From Scleromitrula shiraiana (lineage: Eukaryota; Ascomycota; Leotiomycetes; Helotiales; Sclerotiniaceae), in contig JABELC010000013.1 in assembly GCA_028455995.1 (NCBI GenBank), forward strand, positions 744,001-808,000: a DNA stretch of 64,000 bases, read 5' to 3'. Below are positions 1-12,694 of this stretch, one piece after another. Below the pieces are notes generated by a model. That model saw only the letters and a program-made list of their open reading frames with translations. It made no database searches and had not been told where the DNA came from. The translations under genes and the position numbers were made by a program. Position 1 is the first letter of the stretch, and the number at the start of each line of letters is the position of its first letter.

Positions 1-1113
1 GTTGGTGTATATCCCTTGGTAGAAAAAAATAATAATCCAAAAATTAAATACCTTGATCTAGTAGTACTTATACTTATTATTACTTACTTAGCTGTCGAGC
101 CTGTGCTTTGCCTACCTTTTTCTGCATGTAGGATTTTTCTGGATGGATCCGAATGCTCACACTTCCCACTCCTACTCCCACTCCCACTCAACACGATTCA
201 AAATCCAAATTCATTCAATCAATGCAAAATAATGAAATTGCCCTTGTCTTGTCTATTTTCTCTCTTGTTTGACGTTGTACCTACTACTACTACTACCCTT
301 TGATGAGGTTTTTTGGGATACATCAGAAGTAACCTTCCATTCGCAGGGTTATCGGTATTTACGTATTATACCAGCCAACATATCTCATATTCTTACCATC
401 TATGGAATAGAACATAAGATTACAATACCAATTTTCTAATTTTCTAATTCTCTAATTTTCTACAATTACAATTACAATTACAATTTCAAACAGCAAATTC
501 TTACCTATGTATGCACATACATACTCTTCATACATAAGGTAATATTCAACAAACCTCTCATCTTGCCTTTTCTCCATCTCACATTCTCTCACTTTTCGCT
601 ATCAACCTAATGCATTTATAATGATTTCACGGCTTTATTCTTTCCAAGTTTTTCAACTCAACTCATTCTTTGTTGACCTTTTCCCGCCCCTCCCTGCCAT
701 TTACCTATCGCTTCCTTACTCTTCTATTGACCACTTCCCCACTGCTTTGTCTTGAAGGCTCAGTCGCGATAAGCCTTGCAAGCATCATTTACACTACACC
801 ACTTCTCAAGAAGCTCCACTATCGACCCGATTAACTGGACCCTCGCAGCTTCTCATCGTTAATTTTCCCTTTAATACTCAGAAAGATCTTTCAAACATAT
901 ACTGCTGCAATATCGAGACAACCAGTCCTCATTGGGGCTGCTGCACAGTACAAGCAAAGCAGAAATGATCAGAAGAGGAACAATTCCCCTCTTTCGTGCA
1001 GGTATTGGCACATCTTGGAATTAATGAACCTACGAACGAGTTCATTTTGTGTCCTATTTTAGTAATATATACCTATTTGTCTGCTCGAAGATTAGCCGCA
1101 AGGCTATGAAAAT
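1..1113. other. 5' flank of the O-GlcNAc transferase gene
   Basis: No gene is supportable here. The stretch is AT-rich with short repeats: imperfect CTCCCA units near 162-190 and an imperfect TTTCTAA/ACAATT array near 435-485. The last few hundred bases are CT-rich, as is usual for fungal promoters and leaders, and probably hold the promoter and 5' UTR. A leader intron is possible, with a GT after the CAG near 1000 and pyrimidine-rich AG sites near 1060-1095, but cannot be proved. Confidence 0.6.
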
Positions 1114-1117
1114 ATGA
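1106..1117 (+). promoter_or_regulatory. Three-codon upstream ORF overlapping the O-GlcNAc transferase start
   Basis: The bases ATGAAAATATGA encode Met-Lys-Ile-stop. The stop codon (1115-1117) overlaps the ATG at 1114 as ATGA, so ribosomes finishing the mini-ORF would be on top of the main start. Whether transcripts begin upstream of 1106 is not known. Confidence 0.35.
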
Positions 1118-4100
1118 ATCCCCAAGTCGCTAGACAGTACACGCAACAGTTCGGTGGTGCCCCAGGGTATTCAGTTCCTACGTTCGATCCTTCCTCTCAA
1201 CCAAGAATAACTGAACGAATTACGCCCCTTCCATATCGAAACTCGAGGCATCTCAGCTCATCATCTACGTTCGCATCCCCTCATCGCGCATATCCGGTCG
1301 AAAGCAATGAATATCAAAGGCAGACTCCGACGGGTGGTGGCTCGTTAGACCCAGGGTTTGGAGAGCAGCACATGCTAAGACGGAAAACACCAAATGGCAC
1401 TCTGGCGGCGGGGTATGATGGAACTCCTGTGCAGTGGTCCAGCAAGGCGCCTGCTTTAAAACACGTCCTACTAGCTGCACCCGGAGGTTCATCATTCACT
1501 GATGGATCTTCTGCGACGGCGGGTTCTATTTGGCCTCGTAACCAACCTAGTCATTTCATTGAGCAGGAACAGCAGGTAAACAGTATACCAGAAAGTTGGG
1601 CAGCGTTCCCCCAACCCCCATACAATCCTCGCAATACCCTGGATCATGTGCCGCCCATGCATCAATCTGCTACATACTTTCCACCTAATGGCTTTCAAGT
1701 TCCAACAAACCTTCAACCTGCTTACCAATTTGGTCCAGGGCCTACTGCATCTAACGACGGTGGCTTCTATGGCCCGTATTGGCCAAATGGGAGTTTTATT
1801 CCATATAGACCAGCGGCGTTTAGAGATTCTGGATATGAACGTGCAGGCCATGATTTCGAGTTTCGTGGAGGGGCACAAAATTTTCGACAGCCTGAGCTTA
1901 GCAATCTTGATCACATGCAAAGAGATATGTCATTTGCACGAATGGATGAAGGTCCCCGTTTATATGAACCCATGCAGCAAAGTTTATATCAAATTCAAGG
2001 CAGCAGTTCAGGACTATCAGATAGCTCACGTCCTCCACCCTTTCAATCATTGACTAGGACCGGCAATGCGCAGTTCAAGGAGAAGACACTTTCTTGGGCA
2101 CATGGTATTTATGTCGATCTTTTGGCATTTCTTCATCAAACGAAAAAAGAGAGTCGAGCGCATCGGAAAGTCCCTGGTTCCAGATCTTATGCAAAAAGTG
2201 TCATATACCCCAAGCCACCACGGCAACCAAGTGCACCGCTTACTTCACAAGCACGGACAAGTTTTGATTCGACTGGTCAATTCGTTTCTCACAATGATGT
2301 CAGTTCTAAATATGCAGATATGAGATTGACAAACGAAACTCATCTCCCACGCCCTAGTATTGGTTTACGTACTTCTTATCCTTTCATAGAGCCATCTGAG
2401 ACGCGATACACAAGACCATCTACTCAAGATATTGCACATTACGTATCACCTTTTCAAGTTTCACAAAACAGTAATCTATCACCAACAGACAAAGCAAAAG
2501 ATGCATTGGAACTTCTCACGAGTCTCTGTGAAGAAAGTGGGTGGTCCTGGATCGATGGAATGCTATTAGGGGGTTGCCTTGCATATGGTTTAGAAGATTA
2601 TCAGAAAGCACTATCGTGGTACTCGAAGATTATTGACCTAGACCCAAAGTAAGTTAAAACTGAAAATTTTCATGTAACATTAGCTAACTCCTACGACAAG
2701 ACATGTTGAGGCAATTTCGAATCTTGCTGCTACGCTTTTGTGTCTGGACAAGCGTGATGAAGCTGAGCAATATTGGTTACGATCTGTCAAACTTCGCCCC
2801 AGTTATTTTGAGGCTGTAGAGCATCTAGTAGGCCTGTTCTGCGGCGACCATCGGGGCAATGAGGCGGTCAAGATCATTGAATTTGTGGAAAATTCTCTTC
2901 GACTTCCTAGATCAGAGGATACGCGAGATCCCTATGGCGAGGCATTTAAGAATTTCGACAGAGATTCGTATGCCTCTAGCTTCACGTTCGAGCGAGCTAA
3001 TTTAGATTACGACAACGGTGAGGTGGAAAGACGGCCATCATCATCCTATAGATTTGGAGAAGGAGCTGGATTCGGTTCAAGCGGTTTTGCGATTCCTGGA
3101 TCCGAAAATGGTCGAATGCTTGCCCTCGTACATGCTAAAGGCAACATGTTATATGCGCTTGGGGATGTGAGTGGGGCATCTAAAGCTTTTGAGGACGCCG
3201 TTGTTATAAGCGCAGGTCAGGGTGTGGGTGGTATACAAGGGCTTATTCGCAAAATCATAAGCAGCTTATCATTAGACTGTTTTCCCGAATTGTATTCTAG
3301 TATATCGTCACCACGTTCGCTGGCTTCCACTGTTTCACCATTACTCTTGCCTCCAGACAAAGCTTTACAAACAGCAAGGTTGGTTTTCGCTAAAACCGGC
3401 AATCTTCCTGGACTCCTACACGTTCCTGATGGCCTCGCTCGGAAAGCCGCTATTTCTACCACTAGCAATTCTCTTCTATCGTTGGCTAAGATTTTTCAGG
3501 ATGCCATGTCAAACAGTACATCGGCAAGGATTTCCAGAATCCCTGCGGGTGTTGGTGATATTTTGGCCTTGTATTATCTCTCACTATCCCTACAACCGAG
3601 TCCGTCAACAGCGAACAATGTTGGCATCCTTCTTGCAAGTGTACAACAACCATCTTTCCATCGTCCGATTGAGTCGCGAGATAGTGCGAATATGCCCCAG
3701 ATACCTGGCGTTGTTCCTGGCAGTGGTGTCGCTTTAGCTCTAGCTTATTACAATTACGGTCTTAACCTTGACTCAAAACATGCCCATCTCTATACTAACC
3801 TGGGAAGCTTGCTCAAGGATATTGGCCAACTGGGTGCAGCCATCAAGACGTACGAGCAAGCGGTGGAATGCGATGAAACATTTGACATTGCTCTAGCAAA
3901 TCTAGCAAATGCAGTCAAGGATCAAGGTCGTACAAGTGAAGCGATAGAATATTACAAACGAGCTGTTCAGGCAAGTCCGGACTTTGCTGAAGCTGTATGT
4001 GGGCTTTCAAATGCTCTAAATTCTGTTTGTAATTGGAAAGGACGTGGAGGCGTCATCTTGGATGGCGGTAAGAGAGATCGCTGGCATGTTGACGATAATG

Positions 4101-6050
4101 GAATGTTATCGGAGGCCAAACCAAGTCAAAATGGTGGTGGCTTAATGAAACGCGTGGTGGATATTGTTGCGAAACAATTAAAAGAAGGGTCTTCTTGGGG
4201 TCGCGGAACCTTGCAAGGTCATGCATTTCAGCAACTTTTCTCACAGATCGAAGCTACCGATTGTGGGGGTAGTTGGTCTATCGATAAAAGAGAAAAGATC
4301 CGGTCTGCGTTGAATGCTTGGGCTGGGCATCGTTGGGAAGGCGCTCGTATCGTGCGATTAATTGAGCGGGCTATGAAAAGCGGTACACGACGATGGTATC
4401 AAGACAGATATATAAGGAAGAAACAACTTCCTCCTAGCTATTACCCTCGTCCCCAACTCCCAGGCAGTCTTTCCATTCCGTCTGCGCCAACTGTCTTACC
4501 GTTTCACACTTTCACCTGCCCACTCTCGGCCAAAGATGTTCGTATGATCTCGCAGCGTAACGCGCTCAGAATCACTTGTTCTACACTCCGTTCTCCTTGG
4601 ATGCAAGGTTCTGTGTTTCCGCCACCTGCACCTCCAGCCAAACATCTTAATATTGGTTATGTCTCGTCGGACTTCAACAACCATCCGTTGGCACATTTGT
4701 AAGTTTATCTTGTTTTCTTTTATTTAATTTAATAGTAATACTGAACGTCTTTAAGGATGCAATCTGTTTTCGGATTCCATAACCCGTCCCGTGCGAAAGC
4801 CTTTTGTTATGCCACAGCTGCGAGTGATAATTCCGTTCACAGACAACAAATCGAGCGCGAAGCCCCTGTCTTCCGTGATGTCAGCTCTTGGTCATCAGAT
4901 CGTCTGGTTAATCAAATTGTTCAAGATGGTATTCATATCCTCGTGAACCTTAATGGCTACACCAGAGGTGCTCGCAACGAAGTGTTTGCTGCTCGCCCTG
5001 CTCCTATTCAAATGTCTTTTATGGGTTTCGCTGGTACTCTAGGCGCCGAATGGTGTGATTATCTTTTGGCGGATGAGACTGCAGTCCCCCCGGAAACACT
5101 CCGTCCTTGGAGGCGAAACGTGGATTTAGAAGACCAAATAGAAGACGAGCAAGCCGCGGATGAAGAAAATTGGGTATATTCCGAGAATATAATATTCTGT
5201 AGGGATACATTTTTCTGTTGCGACCATGCTCAATCAGAGCCACGGGAACAGGCTTTATCATGGGAGGAAGAACAAACCAGACGGTGGAAGATGAGAAAGG
5301 AACTTTTCCCAAGTTTGTCTGACGATGCCATTATTCTTGGTAATTTCAATCAATTATACAAGGTACGTACATTCTTATTTTGTAACCCCTTGCTTTATAC
5401 TAACTGTGATCTAGATCGAACCCACAACTTTCCGGAGTTGGTTGAGAATATTAGACAAAGTTCCCAAAGCAATTCTTTGGCTCCTGCGCTTTCCTGATCT
5501 CGGAGAACAAAACTTGAAAAAAACGGCGCAAGAATGGGCAGGTGAAAGTGTTGCATCACGCATCTGGTTTACGGATGTAGCCCAAAAACATCAGCATATC
5601 TCTCGAGCTCGTGTCTGCGATCTCTTTCTAGACACACCCGAATGCAATGCACATACTACTGCTGCGGATGTTCTTTGGTCAAGCACCCCTCTTCTTACTT
5701 TACCTCGGTACAAATACAAGATGTGCTCTCGCATGGCTGCATCAATTCTTAAAGGAGCCCTTCCGAGAAGCGAAGAAGGCCGCAAAGCAGCATCCGAATT
5801 GATCGCTAGAGATGATGAACAGTATGAAGAATTCGCTATTCGCCTTGCGAGGGATTTTAGTTACGAGCTACATGATGGATATGGCCACGGTTTGGGTCGG
5901 TTGGGAGAACTTCGTAGAATCCTATATGAAAGTCGCTGGACATGTGCTCTTTTCGATACCAAAAGATGGGTCAGGGATTTAGAGGGGGCATATGAGGAAG
6001 CTTGGAGGAGATGGGTTGATAATGAGGGCGGCGATATCTATATTCGTTAA
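1114..6050 (+). CDS. O-GlcNAc transferase (TPR + glycosyltransferase family 41)
   Basis: Four exons, 1114-2648, 2701-4698, 4756-5362 and 5415-6050, join in frame to a 1591-residue protein. All three introns are GTAAGT- or GTACGT-type. Residues 1 to about 440 are low-complexity, rich in Pro, Ser and Tyr, probably disordered. TPR-like helices follow near 470-560 and, most clearly, 858-960. The GT41 catalytic half begins near 1158 with GYVSSDFNNHPLAHLM, whose His1173 matches the catalytic-region His of animal OGT. It continues with DGIHILVNLNGYTRGARNE and RPAPIQ. NFNQLYKIEP carries the UDP-binding Lys at 1380, and CNAHTTAADVLW follows. The family moves GlcNAc from UDP-GlcNAc to Ser/Thr of nuclear and cytosolic proteins. 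The fold and key residues look intact, so an active enzyme is likely. The substrate range is unknown. It is larger than human OGT (about 1046 residues) because of the N-terminal extension and loops. Confidence 0.93.
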
Positions 6051-7305
6051 ATCGCACAAAGAGAACCAAGTTAATAGAACTTAATACTAGGTGAATGGAT
6101 GGATGGATTTAGGCGCGTTTATAGCGATGGAGTGGGGGGTTTTCTGCTTTTCTTTGGGGACGGCTTTGGTTATACACACTTTCTTGCTCTGGGGGCAAGA
6201 TCTTATCATGGATGAATGGATGTGGGAAGAGTTAACGATATTGGATTGGATGTATGGGGACAACACTTTATTGGGATAGGATTTTAGGATCATTCAAAGG
6301 GATATAGGATATGGGTAAAAAGAAGAGAGGAGCAAAGCAATTTTCCATTGGGAGGTTACCATTTTTTTTCGTACAGTAATTATTTATTTGTTCATTCACC
6401 ATTTTCATGTTGACTTTTACGCCTTTTTATTTATGTTTATGTTTTTCTTTGGTTGGCATCTTTGCATGTATGCATTGAATCTTTTTTTTTTGGCTTGGTA
6501 AATTTAGTTTAGTTTTAGACCATTTTACTCATTCATATTATATTCATATTTCCTCTGTTGTTTTTTAAATAGGATAGGATAGGTTACATTACGATACGAT
6601 ACCCAGCGTTGCAGCAGCTCTTTGCGTTGTATGTACGTAGTTGATATGGGTAGGATGAAGGTGATGGAGATGAGGATCAGGATAGGCAGGAGGAGGATGA
6701 GGATGGTTAGGTTGCATGGCGGCTAGGGTGGGATAACATAGTTAGTTGGATTGCTTAGGGGTTTTTACATGCATATCAGGAATGGATCATATCTATTATT
6801 TAGACTTGTCTTTTTTGTAGAGATATTTAGGCTAGCTATTTGTCTTTCTATCAATTTATTTATCTCTTATATCCGGAACTGGAGATGTGATTAATCGATT
6901 CTTTGTTTACGTTTTATTCTAGTGATGGATTGAATTAGATGGTATAGTAAATTAGAAGACTCATTTAGTATAACGATAAACAAAATGAGTATCGCCACTT
7001 TATATTCGAATAGTGATTCTATTCCAACTCATCAACAATCATCAATCTAACTCTACTTTCTTATATTGTACTTTCACCCCTTATATCTGTAACCGAATCG
7101 CCCCCACCATAAGTTCAAGTTAATCCCCAACTTCTCGTCTATAAAATCTCCCAAATCTCTTACCGGTCCCAGTTTTTCCATTGATAAGTATAGAAATGTA
7201 TTTTGCCTACCGAAAAATATGCAGATATAAATCTCTACACAGACAGAAGTGAGGTTCAGAGTTTCTTGTGCAATTAAATAACTTCATTCATGTTCCATCT
7301 CGTTT

Positions 7306-7415
7306 AACAACAGTGTTGTTGACAGTGTGTAAATGTTAGCTTGTCATATCGACAGTGTTAATGATCTATCTCATTCACTGACAAATCACTGCTGTGGTTA
7401 TCGGATCACTGTCAT
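7306..7415. repeat. Cluster of ACAGTGT words with a perfect 15-bp palindrome-like core
   Basis: ACAGTGT occurs three times (near 7310, 7322 and 7352) and its inverse CACTGTC once (near 7407) within about 110 bp. The first copy sits in AACAACAGTGTTGTT, an inverted repeat around a single central base. The density suggests a binding-site cluster, but no known factor is assigned. Confidence 0.3.
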
Positions 7416-10400
7416 AGACATGGCAACTTCTTGTTTCTAACCTCACTTTTAAACCTATGATAATACACTGCACACAAAGAGCTTTGCCTCTTGAATTCAA
7501 TCTCATCTGATATCTCTGACTCTTCTACATTGCAATTTTTGCAACTTTCTTTAAAGGTTTTTCCTTTCCAAGATTGTGGAATCAAGTCTTTAAATACCCA
7601 AGACTACGATTGTCGTGGCTCGCGAGGCAGATAACTTGATAGTGTATTCACTGCGCTCTACATCATATCTACTCCGCTTGCAGGCCGAGTGGCCAGGCCT
7701 CAAAGGCATTTGAAATTACGACACAAGCATACAAGGGATCCTAGTAATCAAGTTCCAATCTCAACACTACAAACTGTCATCTAAAAGATTCTCGGACTTG
7801 AAGATTCCTGATTTCTATTCAAAAACCATACCAGTGAATCAACTTGAAAACCATACTAGTAGTATATATAGAGATCGTCAGCCGCCAGAAAAATGTCGAG
7901 AATGGGTATTATGCGTTCCTGGAATATGCAATAATGCATTGGCTCGATTATTTGTATTGTATGATTGTGTTCATGTCACCTTTAGATTCTGATCCTTCAT
8001 CTGATTTTAGTTCTGGCATCAATGGTTTCTTATATTGGCTGGTCAGATACCTACAAACTACCAAGCGAAAAAAAGATACAAGCTGTCGACTAGATTGTGG
8101 TCGATCTTGCATAAGTGGTGTGATATGATGAATTGTTGAAGTTATACTGGTCTTATGTTTGGTTCTGTGTATACCTTCATCGCCATCTGAAGTGTTGTTC
8201 GTTATTGTTCAAGTCCCTATGTTGCCACCAGAGTGGAAACCAACATTATTGTTATCATCTAAATCACTATATTGCCAATGCCCATAGAACGAACAAGAAC
8301 CACGAGCAGAACAACAAAAATACAGATAAAAGAAATGGTGTACAGAAATCAGACCCAGAGCCAGAGTCATTGGTCAATAGTATACCTGGTAACTTTGGGA
8401 TCGCCATGTAGTGGTTACTTTCCTCTTGTAAAAAGCCGTTGCAACTCAAATTCTATGGAATAGAGGATAGGTTTTATATATCTCAGACCAGGTCTGATAC
8501 CCGCAATGCCTTGTTCATGGGCTTCAAAAGTGTAGTAAACAGTAGTACATTCACTCCATTAATACTGTTTTATGGTTAAAAAGAACATCCATTCTTCTTC
8601 TTGTAACGACATATCTTCATGCTCCCGCTTAAACTATCTACTTTCATCCTCATTATATCACCAAATTTCATATGTTCGTATCATCTATAATCCAGTTAAT
8701 CCGAAGTTCGACAAATATCAACAACGAGAATGATTATTATTAACTTAAGGATCAACCGTCTGATCAAGCCTTCGGCTAGATATAGAGTTCTAGAATGATA
8801 TAAAATGAGCATCAGAAACCCAAGGAACTTTTCACACTCCAAAGTGATTGTAAAGTGATAGTCAATGGAAACAGATGTCAATATCGGTGGGGTTAATGTG
8901 ACTTTACTTGAATATTAAACATTAAAAATGAACAAAATCTCCACATCTAAACTAACCATCAGATTCCGCTTCAACACCATAACTTCACTTGAAGTCATAT
9001 CAAAATGAAAGGTAAAAAAAACTAACCGGTATCAACTCAGACCAATAATATATCGCAAGAATTAACACGTAAAAACCTAAAGAAATGATAACAGAGAAAA
9101 CACCACTACTTGACGTAAACCTTTACCGCTTCAAAATTTAACCGGCCAACAAGCAACTAATTAGACCTTCATGGTTTCTCACACTAACCCACCCTTGCCT
9201 TCTTCCCTTCCTTCCAACTTTTCGACATAAGGATCTACAACCGTTTAACCTTACTCTGTCGATCCCCCAACCCCGATAATTCCCAACTTAAGTTAAACTC
9301 GGTTGTCATATCAATTGGACGGACCGTTTTTCTCAAGTCTAATCTAGTATAGTAGTATTTACCTCATCAACAACTAGCTCAATCAACCATTTCAACTACA
9401 CAAGCTAGTATCTAATCCCCCAAGCCAATAATGCAAATAGCCCCCCCCTCCTCCCCTTTCAAATTTAACTTCAAAGTAAAGTTCAAAGTTCAAACTCCCA
9501 CTAATCTAGTACATTCGTAGTGTTCTCATGAATAAGAGGCAAAAAAGACACCGCCGCGTCAAAGCACACCAAACTCATGACTCAAGCACATACACACAAA
9601 CATCAAGTAACGGGCTAATATACTCGGTGAACGTTTTTTTATTCTTCTGTTCTATGATTTCCCGTTCGAATCGACGCTAGACAGACTAACTAGTGAGATC
9701 TAGTGGCGTCCCAACAAGCGAGTCGGAGATTTCTTTATTGTGCTAGAATTTGTTGATTTTGATGAGGGGTTCTTAGGGTTAGTATTGTTACGTACTTACG
9801 TATGTGGCAATACGATACCAGTCATTCGAAAGTTAAAACTCAAATCAAACTTCATACTAGCAACATGGCTCGGTAGACGGGTATAGCCCAATAGGCAACC
9901 GTCTTGTCTTGTCAGATGAATGAGAGTTTACTGGTAAGCTAGCTAGGGACGGATGGGAATTTTAAGTGTGATAAAATAATGAAGGAGAAGGAAGGAGGGA
10001 AGGAGGGAAGGAAGAAAGGAAGGACTTTGAATCTAGACCTTTGTAAAATGAACTACTGCAGCCATCTATCTAGCAAAGGAAATGAAATTTAAACATCTAT
10101 CAGATGACTCAATTCTAGGTGAAGAACATCCGCGTTTATTTCCTCGCATATCCATGGATAAATGCATAGGATCTCCGAGTAAGTGATACAGTACCAAAAG
10201 CAATATTGTCTTTATACAAATATTCGAGATTTCCGCGCCAACGACATATAATGCCAAACAATCAATTTATTAATATACCAGTCCATAAGCACGGAAAATC
10301 AATAAATCAACAAAAGTAAAGTGGATATTCACCTGCCGCTACAGAGATCTCTATCATACCGTAGGTCTTGGTATTCTTCATGCGTGCGTGGACTGTCAGT

Positions 10401-10580
10401 TATGTACTATGTATATGTACATGTACATGTATATGTATATGTATATGTATGCATTGCATAAACGCCAAGTACCTAAATATTAAGCAGTACAAACGAAACA
10501 AATACACAAACTACAGCTCCGTAGAACCAACACACGGGTAGTCAAAATTAACATACCATACATAACATGATACTAGTATG

Positions 10581-10599
10581 CACACACACACACACACAC
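10581..10599. repeat. CA dinucleotide microsatellite
   Basis: About nine and a half perfect CA units lie in the gene-free spacer. Confidence 0.9.
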
Positions 10600-11736
10600 C
10601 GACAGCAAATTCAATCCAGTGCAATCCAGTCCATCAAGTCTAATCCATATCCATATCACCCACTCCACTCGAGCCGCTTAGGGGCTAGAGAGAAAAAGAA
10701 AAGAAAAGAAAGAAAGAAAGATTGAAATCTGCTCAACTGAGCATCCCAGGCTGCAGTACCGGTAGTTCTACTTCCACTTCTAGTTCGAATCTGTCCCGTC
10801 TTTCTCGTTTCTCCAATTCACTAGTTTCACTCATCTAGTACGTTTGATCCCCATTGCATGCATTAGTTTACTGGTGGTATAGTTTGTTAGTTTGTTATTT
10901 GATTAGTTAGTTAGGTAATTACTTAGGTAGTTGGGTTTAGTAGATTGATTCTAGAAGGAATGGAGAAATGGATTTGTTTGTCTAGGTGTTTTTGGATAGG
11001 ATGGGGTATGATAGGAGTGAGCGAGTCAAAGATAATTTGCTCAGTGGTTTGCGAATGATGGATTGGTCTAGAGCTTAGCCCTGCACAGCCAGTTCGATTC
11101 GATTCGATTCAATTTAATTCAGTTCAATTCAGTTCAATTCAGTGCGATGCCAAATAGAAGAAATATCTCCACTGGTTATTGCGTCTATCTATGTATACCC
11201 CCTTCAAAGTTCAATCCAACCAACAAATCAAAACTTTAAGTGCAATACCAATTAACAAGCCATAAACATAAACTACCCAATATCCGTCAATCAATCAAGC
11301 CCACCTAGTCCTTCCTGCTAAGGAAAAAAAAATATTAACTCGGTCATTCAGCTAGTCTAGTCGATCTATCTAGTCCGTTTGAAATCACCTCATTTTGAAT
11401 TTTTCGATACTTTTCCCGTCTCGTCCCATCATATCATATCATATCAGAGGTCCGGCCCGTTATCTCCCGCCTGTCTCTTCTGTCTCGTCTATTGGATGAT
11501 TTCTATTCTATGTACTATGTGATATGGATAGGAGAAGGAGGTTTAAAACTTGAGTTGTGTGGGTTATTTATTAATGATGGGATGGAATGGGGTGGGAGGG
11601 AGTACTGGTATAGATGTTATAGATAGAAGGAGGGGGGAGGAGAGGTGGAAGTTAGGATGGTGGATATGGATATGAGGTAGATAGATAGATATATAAGTAG
11701 ATACACAGTAAGTAGTCGTCGGTCGCATCAGATTGG

Positions 11737-11768
<32 letters not shown>
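11737..11768. repeat. AATC tetranucleotide microsatellite
   Basis: Eight perfect AATC units. The same motif recurs near 40340-40390 and 44640-44678. Confidence 0.9.
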
Positions 11769-11769
<1 letters not shown>

Positions 11770-12694
11770 AGAGCTCATGCAGTAGTCTATAGATTCAAAC
11801 ATGTACAGCAGATATAATAAGTGATGATGATTTAAATATTTGTTTGTGAATTTTTTCACTCATTTATTTATTCTTCATTTATAGTCTATATAAGCAAGTA
11901 AGATGAGATAAATAGTATAATATCATCTTCATTAATCATTATTATATCGGGGGGTATCTATCTGCACACTTCATCACTCCACTCCGCTACCCTATGCAAA
12001 CATAATAAAGACAGAAAAACGCCCATTTTCAAACTGCCAAAATCCACGCTTGAAAGCAGAACAAACAGACAGAATACAACGCAGCGCAAAGTGTGGTATG
12101 ATAGTAAGATAAAATATGGTATATAGGCATTAAACAACACACAAAAGTACAGTAATAATTGGGATGAAAATAAGCGACGAACAAACACATCGCATCCCAT
12201 AGCGTGTGGTACATGGGTTAATTTTTTTAGTGACTCTCCGTGCTTTCCTCTTCCTTTCCATTCTTCTCACTGTTGTGGAGAATCGAATAGATTTAGTGGC
12301 CCCAGCCTGCCCCTTTCCTGCCCTGTCCTGTCGTTCCCTGGGTATAATACCTGTATTCCGTTCCTTTCCATCCCATCCTATTCCATTCCTCTCGCCTTTC
12401 TCCTTCCCAACCGGTGTTTATCCCATCCCATCCCATCCTGAACCCATGATATGAAACCTTGAGATATAGCAGGCAGTAGAGTTGCATTGACATGAAAAAT
12501 CCTCGATCGATGACTTTACTTTTTCGTTGGTTTCGTATACATACAATAAACCGAACACGATGGTATAGTATTCATAAAAAGACCAAGAAAACAATGCTTA
12601 GATGACCACCCCACCCCCGATGAAGTTTTCCCCAACCGTTCCATGCTTTATTAAAATAAGAAAAATGATATATAGAGAAAAAGAAATAGAATGA

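Larger units (their letters stand above)
6051..12694. other. 6.6-kb gene-free spacer between two convergent genes
   Basis: This separates the 3' ends of the O-GlcNAc transferase and flbD. All open frames are short, rich in rare residues and without recognisable domains. It contains T-rich tracts, CA, AATC and GATTC-like microsatellites, a TATG/ATGTAC array near 10400-10450, and a cluster of ACAGTGT words near 7306-7415. Part of it must be the 3' UTRs of the flanking genes. A noncoding transcript is possible but no sequence feature proves one. Confidence 0.55.

Noticed and set aside
7798..8463. Overlapping 60-94-codon frames on both strands
   Set aside because: No domain, poor composition, mutually overlapping; expected by chance in open AT-rich sequence.
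9655..9690. tRNA B-box-like GTTCGAATC words (also near 10785 and 33965)
   Set aside because: No matching A box, anticodon arm or acceptor stem at a sensible distance.
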